Shown in pieces: positions 39,701-51,700 of a stretch of 64,000 nt of DNA. Under the pieces are notes generated by a model. It worked only from the letters and a program-made list of their open reading frames with translations, had not been told where the DNA came from and did no database searches. Origin of the DNA: Liopterus haemorrhoidalis (Eukaryota; Arthropoda; Insecta; Coleoptera; Dytiscidae); NCBI GenBank assembly GCA_963971575.1, contig OZ020622.1:34812301-34876300 (forward strand), given 5' to 3'. The stretch's first letter is position 1, and each line of letters opens with the position of its first letter. Position numbers and translations under genes: made by a program.

Positions 39701-42700
39701 TTAGCTTTACAATGACACCAAAAAAATCATATTTTTATGTTAACCATTTCAAAATGGCGACCATTTATTTACAAAATAATAATCAACATAAGTTTTACAA
39801 AGTTGAACGTAGTAAGCTTTGAAAACAATAAAAAAGAAACAAAATATCTCTAAAATAAACTATTTGACTATTTAGGAAAAAAAAAAAAAAACTATTACTT
39901 TTTACAATTATTTTACAAAAAAAAAAAACAAATGTTCGTTCAAACCACCATTATTGTCCGCACATTTTCTCATTTTTCATAAAAACTCTTCCATCGCACT
40001 TTTATTGTATTCAAAGCTTGCTACGTTCAAGTTTGTAAAACTTATGTTGATTATTATTTTGTAAATAAATGGTCGCCATTTTGAAATGGTTAACATAAAA
40101 ATATGACTTTTTGGGGTCATTGTAAAGCTAATTTAATGTACTTTTAGGAAAAAAATATAAAACTATCGATTCCCTATGCTAGATCAAAAGTTGACATCAT
40201 TTCCGGTGAAACCGGAAGTGCCTCAGAATTCTTATAGTAACCTTTAGATGGGCCTTTTTGTCTAGTTTAACTTTTGTTCTGAAGATTTTTTGTATCTTTA
40301 CAAATAAAGGAGATTTTCGGGGTGCCCCGTTTCAAACAAACACCCTGTATACTATAAATGTAATGCAACTACATAAATAAAAAACTTTAAATAAAATAAA
40401 TACAATTTTACCATTTGCATTAAACCACTGCTATTTTTACGCACATGACTGTATTCTCAATTTTAATACCTGCAGGTATTGGAGTATTCATAAATGTTAC
40501 ATTGCAAATATCAGCTTCTTTAAGACCACTAGGAGCCAACGGTGTTACTGTGATTCCCTCAAAACCCTTCTCGACTACTAAGACACTCATTTTGTCCTGA
40601 AATGTTGTGCTATCTTGGAATTCAGTTTGTGCTAGAACTATAAAAATATCTGCCTGGCTACCATTGACAACCCATGCTTTTGTTCCACTCAAAACCTGAA
40701 ATAAAATTGTATACAATTAATAAATATAATTAATAATAAAATGTTATGAATACAACAAAAGAAAATATATGTGAAGTGTGAATTGTTACAAATTTTAGGG
40801 TTTCGTATGGATTTAGTAAATGAAAGAGTTCAACAGACTAATAGATGTGAGCAGGGCTGGATCTATGTATATGGAAACTAATGAAGTTTAAGCTCAGGGT
40901 CCAGCTTTGTATGTAGACTTCATTCAATGTAAGAAAAGTACAGGTAGAAGTTACGAGTTCTCATGCGCAGAAACCAAATTTCTCACGACGTTATCAACAG
41001 TTAGTTTAACACATTTCAGTGTCGTCCTTACTTTAATTTGATTTTGACTAAGCATATTGTGTGATGTTTATTTCAGTTATTATTATTTCTTTCTCGTACG
41101 TTTTCAGGTATTGGACTCAACAATGAGCGAAGGCGGCGCTGCGATCACTGATCGAAATGAGTAAATGTGAAAGTTTTTACAATGAATAGAGAAATATTGC
41201 AAAGTGAAAAAAAGCTGACTTTATTAAAAGAAACCTCTAATAAAGTATCCTGTATTAAAATTTTTCATGATGTTTTAAAGAGTGTTATTGCAACGGTGCT
41301 CTTGCTTCATACTTTATTTTGACAAATATGCCAAATTGATAGATCGAAATCGTAATGAATATAGAAGTTAACTGCAACTCTTATATGAGTTAACTGCAAC
41401 AGACTATTTTTTTCCCATACGGCATACTCGCATACGGCACAACCATTCGCAAAAGGGTTTCGTGACACAATTTCTCGGAGAAGAATAATATCGTCCTCGT
41501 ATTTAAATCGTCAACGTTTTTTATCTTTAGCTTGCATCATTACTCACAAGAAAAGTCACCAATTTTTTGTTCGAATTTACTCCGTTGTTAATTTTGAGGT
41601 TACATTGACAGAAGACCTGTCAAAATTAAGGTGCTTTAAATAAAAAATGCTTTGCCGTTATTTAAATTAAATATAGGTTGCCTGGATTTTAATAAAAGAA
41701 AGAAATTAAGGATATATCAACTGCGCATGCGCACATGTCAAATAAAGGAAAACTTTATTAAAAGATCAGTAGAACAGAGGTTGCAATAATTCTCTATTAA
41801 TAAACAGCTATCCTTAATAAATCAGTTTAATTTTTTAAGTGCAACACCTTCTAAGTGTGTAGTTGAAGGAGAGGAGTTGTTAAACGCTGGACATGATATG
41901 ATATGCGAAATTAGAGACAAAAAAAAGAGCATGTCGACATATGTGGGTTGTGTTTAAAAATAAGCAGTCTGAAATCACCACCTCATGAAGGCACTGGCAA
42001 GTTTAAAATATGTCCTGCACCTGTAAAGCAGGAGCTTCATGCAAACATATTTCAGCTGTCTTATTTAGTATCTATCGGATAGTTATCTAACGGATAATGA
42101 GATTGACGTACAGAATTCACTGACTGGTATTGACATTTATTCAGCAGATGAAGTTACAAATAACCTTATCTGTCAGATAGTTACCTGGAAGTTTATCTGA
42201 AGGTGGAAAAACCGGGCCTTAGAGATATGAACCATGTTAAAATGAACCTTGAACAATTTTTTCCGTAAAAAATCAAGAATTATATAAATCGGGAATATTT
42301 TCTCTTCCTGATAAATGGCAGTGTTATAGATTAGCGATTCTTAACCGGAGGGTCCCGACCCCAAGGGGGGTCCCGAAGAGCCTTAGAGGGTCCCGAACTA
42401 AAAGAAAAAAATTAATTTTTACCAGTTTTTGCTTTTAAAATTACAATAAACTTAATTATTAAACAATAAATTATTAAGAACATTTAAAATATTATTTCAA
42501 AAATTTTCTTGGGTGGTCCAGAAAATATTTTAGGCTTGTTGGGGGGTCCCGAGTATAAAAATTTTAAGAACCGCTGTTATAGATCACAATGGTAACTATT
42601 TTACTCAATAAAGTACTTTTTTTTTCTTTCGATTTGTTTCTATTTTAATAATACTAAATAAACGAAAAAACTTTCCGGTACACCTATTAAATAACTATGA

Positions 42701-45700
42701 AATATACTTACAAAAGATCCATCTTCTTTTCTTACAGCACTTGTTTTTATGCATGATGGATCCAGATTATCTTCTTCCAATAAACAAAATGCAGAAATAC
42801 TGTCTCCATTGGCTAATTTATTTAAGTATTTTTGTTTCAACAAATCACTTCCTTGCTTAAGTATTGCATTTATACCTAAGTACATATGCGTTTTCAAACT
42901 AATTGCTAATGCATTATTATTTGCAATACTTTCTAGCATATAACAGTTCTCTGTCTCACTATATTCAAGTCCACCCATTGTTTCAGGTGCTTGAAGGCCA
43001 AATACTTGTAGTCTACGTAATTCATTTCGTAAGTTGGAAGATAATATTGGCTGTGTGGAAGATGTTGCTGTATGTTCCAGTAGACAATTTTCAACTTGAG
43101 AATATTTTACATCTACTTTTTCTAATTCCTCTTTGTTTAAGTTTTCTAAAAAAGATTAAAATAATTAATATACAAATAAGCAACGTATTCATTCAAATGT
43201 GATCATTATCGATTAAATATAATAATAATAATAATAGCAGCAGCTCAAGAATCGAAAGGAAACGTGGCATAACAAGGTACTGCACGGCCAATACTTTAAC
43301 TCAATTAAAGAAAAAGTAGATGAAGAGAAAACTTGGCAGTGGCTGAAGAAAGGCACGCTTAAGAAAGAAACGAAAGGCTTCATACTTGCAGCACAAGTGA
43401 AAGCACTCTCCACGAATGCAATGAAAACAAAAATTCACAAGACCCAGAAGGACAGTAATGCCGTCTATGCAAGGAAGTTGATGAGACAGTAGAACACCTT
43501 ATTTGTTACTGCAAAAAAATCGCCCAGACAGACTACTTTTTGCGGCACAACAAAGTGGCCACCGCAGTACATGGGAATCTCTGCAAAAAGTACGGGTTAC
43601 CATCTGGCAACAACTGGTGGGTCCATATTCCAGAAAAGTTAGCTGAGAATGAGCAGGCTAAAATACTGTGAGATTTTCGAATCCAAATCGACAAACACCT
43701 CGAGCACAGCACACCAGACATCACAGTAGTGGAAAGAAAACGAGTTTGGATCATTGATATAGCGATACTAGGAGACAGCAGAGTACAGGATAAGGAGCTG
43801 GAGAAGAACACGAGGTACAAAGACTTGCAGATTGAAATTGTGCGACATTGGGAAAGGAAAACCAGTGTAGTTTATGGAAACTAAATATAGTAATAGGCGC
43901 CCTAAGAGCAATACCACCTAATCTCCTAAAACACTTGGACGCGTTAGGGCTGCAAAGGATTACAACCGGACAGTTGCAAAAGGCAGCCCTGTTGAGAACA
44001 GCACGAATTTTACGAAGATACCTTTGCGACTCTTAGGTCCTTGGTTAGGACCCTAATCGTGAAGAGGACATTTTTTCTCCCAGTGTAACTATTGTTATAC
44101 TGAGGGCAATCTTCTGGAATGTAGCAGGGATTAAAGGTAAGGATGAGGAGTTTTGGGAGTTTCTCAAAGATTTCGAGATCATAGGATTAACGGAGACGTG
44201 GATGGTGGAATCGGAATGGGACAGCTGGGAAGAAAAGATGCCGAAAGGGTGGGAATGGAGATTCCAAGGTGCGGAGAAAGAAAAGAAAAGAGGCAGAGCA
44301 AAAGGCGGGATGATCACAGGTGTAAGAACGGAGATGAGTATAGAGGAGGAGGAAGAGTTGGGGATTGAGGGTGTAGAAGAGAGAAGAGTGAAGGTAGGAA
44401 AAGAGAAGTGGCGAATAGTCACACTGTACAATAGAGGAGGAAGTAAGACAAAATTGAAGGAGATGGATGAGAAATTAATGGAAGAGAGAGAGGGGGAGTT
44501 GATCATAGTGGGAGGGGATTTTAATGCGAGAATAGGAGAAACGGGAGGAATGAGGGGGTGGGAAACGAAGGGAGAAGAAGAGACGAGAGGCGCGAAGGAC
44601 AAAGAGAGAAATAAGGAAGGGGAGGTTATGCTGGAATGGATGGAAGAGAAGGGATGGAGTGTACTAAATGGAAACAAAGAAGGGGACGAAGAGGGGAATT
44701 GGACGTATTATAAGGGAGAAAAAATCAACTATCGACTACGCCGTAGTAAATGAAGGGGCGTGGGAAAAGATAAGCAGGTTTGAAGTTAGGGAGAGAATAG
44801 AGTCAGACCACCAACCAATAATAGTAGAGATAAGGAGGGGGAGAAAGAGAGTGGATGAAGAGGAGGTAAAGGATACACAAAACTGGACGGAGAAGGGAAT
44901 AAGTAATTATATGGCAAGAATTGAAAAGGTGGAATGGAAAGGATCGGGGGTGGAGAGAGGATGGAGAGAGCTGAGAGAGGGAATAGAGAGAGCGGTGGAA
45001 AAGAGAAAATGGAAGAGTCCAAAGATGGGGAAGAAGCCATGGTGGGGAATGAATTGTAGAAAGGCGAAAAAGGAAGCGCAAAAGGCCTGGAGGAAAAAAA
45101 TAAAAGGAGGGGGGACGGAAGAGGAATACAAGAGAAAAATGAAACAGTATAAAAAAACTTGCGAGGAGGAAAAGGAAAAGCACAGGAAGAGGCAACAAGA
45201 TGAAGTTGAAAAGATAAAGAATGAAAAAGAAGCGTGGGAATATATAAATAAAGCCAGAGAGAAACAGGTAGGAATTAGCAAGAAGATAACTATGGGGAGC
45301 TGGAGGAAACACTTTATGGAATTATTGGAGGGAAGTGAAGACAGAAGGGAAGAATCCGAGGAGGATAAAAGGGTATGGGAAGCAAGGGAGGGGGATAAAG
45401 CGGCAGAGAAAGGAAGAAGAGAGGAGGAGAAGGAAGAAGAACCAGCAGAGGAGGAAGTGTGGAGCGTAATTAAGAGCCTGAAGAAAGGAAAAGCGGCAGG
45501 ACCTGATAAAATAAAAAACGAAGCATGGATATACGGAGGAGAGAAAGTGGCGGAAAAGATGGCAGAAATAATACGAGGCGTGTGGAAGGGAGAAGGATAC
45601 CCAGAAGACTGGAGGGAAGGAATAATAATTCCCATCCACAAAAAAGGAAGCAGGAATAGCGCAGGTAATTACAGAGGAGTAACCCTGATGAGCACGGCAT

Positions 45701-48700
45701 ACAAAGTGTATGCGACAGTGCTCAATAAGAGGCTAGTGGAGGAAATAGAAGATAAAGACATATTAGAGGAGACGCAGTCAGGTTTTAGGAAGGGAAGGGG
45801 GGCGATAGATAACATATACACGATAAACCACATAGTGGCTGAGAGAATAAAGAGGAAAAGAGGGAAGGTGTATATGGTATTTATCGACCTTAAGGCTGCC
45901 TTTGACAAATTGGACAGGCAAGAATTGTGGGAAGTATTGGAAAGAAGGGGTGTAAAGGAAGAAATGATAAGAAGGATTAAAAAAATATACGAGGAGACGA
46001 GGTGCAAGGTGAAGGTGGGAGAAGAAGAGTCCGAAAGCTTTTGGGTAAATAAGGGGGTGAGGCAGGGCTGTCCGTTGAGCCCAATATTATTTAATATATA
46101 CGTAGCTGACTTGGAAGAAACAATGAGGAAGGGGCAAGACGGAGGAGTGGTGGTGGGAAGGAAGAAGTATTGGACAATGGGATACGCAGATGACCTGACT
46201 CTGATGGCAGAGAATGAGCAGGGACTAAAGAGGATGATGGTCAGAGCGGACAAGTACTTTAGAAGAAAAAAACTGGAGGTAAACAGAGATAAAACGAAGG
46301 TGATGGTGTTTGGAAAGGGGGGAGGAAAGAGAAAGAAGATAAGATGGGAATGGTCAGGGACAGAAATTGAAGAGGTAAAGAGTATGAAGTACCTCGGATA
46401 TGTTCTAACGAGGAACAACAGAGCAGAGCAGCATGTTAGAGAAAGGGTGAAGAAAGCAAGAATGGTTATGGGGAAGCTATGGAGCATAGGAGAGAGGAGG
46501 TTTGACGACGATATCAGGTGGAGAATGAAATTGTTTGACGGGATTGTGAAGAGTATCCTCATGTACGGAGTAGAGATCTGGAGATGGAAAGAATGGGAGA
46601 TAGTAGAAAGGGTACAAGAGGGATACATGAGATGGATTATGGGATTAGACAGAACGACACCAGGATATATAGTGAGAGAGGAAATGAAGAGGGAAAAGCT
46701 GAGAGTAGGAGCCGGGGCGAGGGCGGCGAAGTATGAGGAGAAAATCAGGAGGGACGAAAGAAGGAAGATAATAAGAGAATGCTGGGAAGAAAGAATGAAG
46801 GAAGAACAAAAAGGTAAACTGTCGGAATGGGGAGAAACAAGGAAAGAGTACTATTGGAGATGTGGGATGGACATAAGGGAAGCTGAGCGAAAGAGAAATG
46901 AAGGAAGAAACATAGTAGAAGAATTGAGAAGGAGAGACAAGGAGGTACAGGAGCAGGAAAGAACAGTAAGAATAGACAATTCAAGGAATGTGAAAAGGTA
47001 TAGGGAGATAAGGACGGTAGGAATACCTAAATATTTGAAAGGGAGGAGAGGAAAGGCAGGGGGCAGAGTTAGAAGGATTGCCAGATTAAGATGCGGAAAT
47101 GAAGAACGGAGTAGTAGGTATTGGGCAAAACCGGAGGATAGGGTATGCAGAATGTGTAGAGAGGAGGAAGAATCCTTGGAACATCTTACAAAAAGATGTG
47201 GAAATATGACAAAATGGGAGGGAGAGATAAAGGAGCTGTTGAGTGAAGAAGGAAATGGAGAAAGGTGGGCGAGAGTACTCGAGGAAAGAAGGAAGGAATG
47301 CGGAGAGGTAAGACAGAACTGAGTACAGGAAGGAAGAAAGAGGCAATGGAGGAGGAAAGAAAAGAGGGAAGAGAAGCGAAGAAAGAGGGGAAGAAGAACT
47401 GGAGTCAAGAAGGAAGGAGACCGGAGACGGAAGCCGAAAAGAGATTACGAAGAAAGAGATGAACACCGGAGGTAGAAGGTAGAAGAAGAAGAAGAAGAAA
47501 GAAAATCATAAAATTATATTATATTATTTTATTTTATTATATTATTATGATTATTTTTTCTCAATGTAATAGTTAAAACCCTATACGCCGCAAGGCCTAG
47601 GGGAAATAAAGAATTATATACTGTGTAACATAAATATACAATAATAATAATAATAATAATAAGGGATTTTTTTCTTTTATTCTCATAGATTACACTAGTT
47701 GTCTGATTTTATCGTATCACTTTTCCTATTCAAACTTGATTAGTTCAATGACTTCTCACATTATGTGGACGTTACATTTTATTTATCTGACTAATTTATT
47801 TTATTTTGTGACTTTTTAACCTAGGTATGTCTTAAAAATCTTAATTTGTGATTTATTGTATTAGTAATTTATTTATTTATTTATTTTCATCTTTTAATAT
47901 TACCGTATTTTTCACATTTAGTTGTAGTTAGATATTGATCAAATTTTGTAAAATTAATTTCTTATACTTTATATTGTAAAACAATTGTATCATTTTAAAT
48001 TATAGCTATATTTTCATTCTAGCTCTAATGAAGATTTAATATTAAATCGAAACGTTAGCGAAGTTAAAATATTGTTTTAATTTTAATTTCTGACCAGTCC
48101 GAATCCCATTACTTCCTCATCTTACTTAATAATAAGGGATGTCTGACAGCCACTAAGCTGGATATAACCCTTCTGGATGTCGAGATCAAACAGAGGTTTG
48201 TGATCGAATTCTCGAGTCCAGCTGAGAAGAATATCTCTCTCAAGGAGGAGGAAAAGAAGTTTAAATATACGGATCTCTTGTCCGAGCTTAGAAAGCTGTA
48301 TCCAGGGTATAAAGTAAAGCTTGTAGTCCTGATAGTTAGAGTCTTGGGTGGTATGAAAGCTTCCCACCGAAGGGAAATCGAGTCCATTCCCACCTGCAGA
48401 TCTTCTGTTACCTCTTTGATCTGCAGGATGCAGAAAGCAGTGCTGCTCGGGTCACTCCGCATTGTGCGGACACTGAATCTGGCGTAATTTCCGCGTCTGC
48501 ATATCGCCAGAGTTTGGGATGCAGCCGTGTGTATTTAGTTTGATTTTATTTATTTATTTATTTTACATCGGCCTATTTCTGCAACGAGGCTAATACATGG
48601 ATATCCATGAATATCGATCGTAGCGCTTATAGTTCGGTCTTTTGCCGTATGGCTTGTTGCGTTCCAGGTTTTTGTTGGTAAACGTCGGTTGTGGTTGTAA

Positions 48701-51700
48701 TTAATTGCAGTGTTTTTAGTGCAGTATTGGCAACACTAAGTATTATGTTAAAATTTTAGTATTCTATGTAGCCTAATGTGTTAGAATACCCATTTTCAAT
48801 AAAAAATATTTAATTTCGTTGTACGAATTTCTAGACTGGTTAACGTAAATAACATGCAACAGGTACATATAATATTCAAAATGGTGGACAATGTGATAAT
48901 ATATTAAAATTTATTATTCTATTTTATTTTACTAGTGATATATTAAACTTATGTCAAAAGTTTCAAGAAAAATGTACCAAGAAGCGAAATTCAATTCCAA
49001 TTTGGAAATAGACTTGCTTGAACAAACAGGTCACTTCAAAAAAGTTCGGTCCATTTCTCCTAATCAAAGCATTAAGTCTAATACTGAATTTTTTTTAAAT
49101 ACAAATAGTTTAAATATGTCTGCTATCCTTGAAGTTAATCAAACTTTTTGCCGGGCGAATAATTCAAATAATGATAAATATCATTCGATAAATTTGTTGT
49201 TTTTCCTCTACTTCATTTTTAGGTTTGTGTCATTAAAATTATTTTACAACTTAATAATGGGCCGAACTTGGACAGTAATAAAATTTTTGGAGGACAATAC
49301 TGTACAAGCTGTACCTACAACATGGATCATTCTAACAAATAATGAATGTTATTGGCATCCATATACAAACGATAAAATAGCAGTATCAATAAGGAAATGT
49401 GAACCTCCTTCTGAAACTTGGCCCAAACATAGCATCAGGGTACTACGAAATAGCACATATGGTAATCAAGTTGATTATATTAATTTTGATACAGTTTTCA
49501 ACAGTTAAGTTTGGTGAACTTTATATAATTTTTAGATGATTATCAGACAGCTCGATCAAAAGAATAAAAAGCTGAATCTGTGTCAGATTTAAACTCGAAC
49601 ACTGAAGAAGAAAGAAGAAAACGAAAAATTAAGCGTTTTTCTCTTAGTAGCAGCGAAGATGAAGAAACAAAGATCAGTCTTTACTTCAATTCGCATCATT
49701 ACCAAGACCACCAAAACTCACTTATAAAATATTGCAAAGTGTCCAAAATCAAGAAACCACGGGTATATTTTGCTTAACTATTGTATTTATCAACAGCGAA
49801 AAAGCAGACCTCACTGGTAAATACTTTACTTAAAACTTTTAATTTTGTATTAAAATTAGTTTGATATTTTAATACCTTTATTCACTTTCATGTTTTAGGA
49901 TTTATGAAGAAGATTATTAGAAAACAGAGTATGATACAGTCCACACAATTCCAAATTCTTCAGGAATTATCAGAAATAAAAAATTAATAATCCAAATGTG
50001 ATTGATAACATTTATTTTGATTCATCAATTTTTAAATTTTTCGATTTCCATTTAAATACTGAAGAAGAGTTAAGAAAATTTGAGGACTTTTTAATTAAAA
50101 AAGAAAACTATGAGAAAACAGTATGTATCTTACACTTTTTTACAGTTATAGGCAGACAATATGACACCTTTAAAGTATTTTATAATCTTTTTTAGTTACA
50201 TTTTAATTAAATAATTTTGTATTAAATTTTCAGGCTAAGGAATTTTTCTATGTTCGAGGGGCAAATTATTATGATGCCATAAAACGTATCTTATCCAAAG
50301 TAATTTCTGATGAATTAGCATCAACTTACAGCTATTATGGAGCAAAAAAGAAAAATGCTTTTAATAATCTATCGTTGAACCGAGCAGTTATTCGTAAGTT
50401 TTGTATTTATATTTGACAATTCTAAATTATATTCGTCACAAATTGCTTATTGTAATAGCATATTCATATGGCTGATAAAAGAAATATCAAATTTTTAAAT
50501 ATTTATTATATGCATGTCGTTAGTAAATAACTACATTACTTGTATTTAACTACTGTTTTACTAATGACAACAATTTTGTTTAAGAAGCCAGTATGAAGAT
50601 TTTGAAAGAAGTCACTGTTAAAAATTTAGAAGATGCGATAAAAAATTGGATACGTAGAGCAAAGGAAAGGGCAGAATCAAAGTTCAAAAAGGACAAGAAT
50701 CAGCAACAAGGAATTTGCTGCCTGTAACTCCAGATAGTGAGCAGGACTTAAATTAATTTTAGAATACGAGTGATGAGAAGAGTTCACCTGAACACACTAC
50801 CTGTGCATTGGCGTTCTAACAAAAAAGCTTGGATGACCTGCACAATATTTGAGGATTGGTTCATAAACTGCTTCATACCCGAAGTTAAAACCTATTTACA
50901 AGAAAAAAAATCTCGAGTTCAAAGTTCTTTTGTTGCTAGACAATTCACCAAGTCATCCAATAGATTTACAATATCCAAATGTACAGATAGAATTTTTACC
51001 TCCCAATATAACTTCACTCATCCAACCTCAAGATCAGAGAATAATTTCAACATTTAAAGCTTACTACATCAGACGAGGCTTTGCGGAAATTTTAAGCAAA
51101 GTGGAAGAAAATCCTCTTCAAACTCTACCTGAGGCGTGGAAAAATTATACCATATTAGATTGTGTTAAACATGTTGCTGTAGCCGTTAGCGAAATAAAAC
51201 CCTCAACTCTAAATTAATGTTGGAAAAACATAAAGCCTGAAATGTTTATACCTCTATTATAAATCTAGTGCATTCCATTGGAGGGGAAGGATTTATTGAT
51301 TTAGATATCCCGGCTATTGAAGAGTTGTTTGTGGATGAAGTAATTACAGATGCGAATCTTTTCGAATTAGTAAATCAGGATTCCAATAATGTTGAAGAAC
51401 TCAGTTCCGATGATAACAGTAATGCAGGTGAAAATTTTAAAGGAAGTGTGATAGCTGAGGGGCTTCGATTAGGGAGAGAACTGCAAACGTATTTTTTAAA
51501 CAATGATCCTGATACTGAACGAGCATTAAAATTTCAAAGAACCATAAAACAAGCTCTTAGCCAATATGAAGATATTTATAAGGAAACCAGCCAAACTAAG
51601 CAAATGTTGATCACTGATTTCATATCTCCTAAAATAATAAATGAAGTAAGAAACGAAGACATCAAATGATGGAATTCCAAAGGAAAACAATGACGAAGTT

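Larger units (their letters stand above)
36491..40451 (-). mobile_element. Second Tc1-like element, with three nested insertions
   Basis: The ends are CAGTCATATGCGTAAAAATA (36,491) and the complement of CAGTCATGTGCGTAAAAATA (40,451). Inner copies of the motif near 37,110 and 39,415 give an IR/DR structure. Inserted in it are a 405-bp MITE, the 938-bp TIR element B and an 817-bp foldback. Its right end is 16 nt from the ACAD9 exon 3 donor. Confidence 0.75.

Noticed and set aside
44045..47466. Long minus-strand ORFs (up to 319 codons) in the purine-rich LINE
   Set aside because: They mirror a plus-strand frame with intact reverse transcriptase motifs; pyrimidine-rich antisense lacks stop codons by composition alone.
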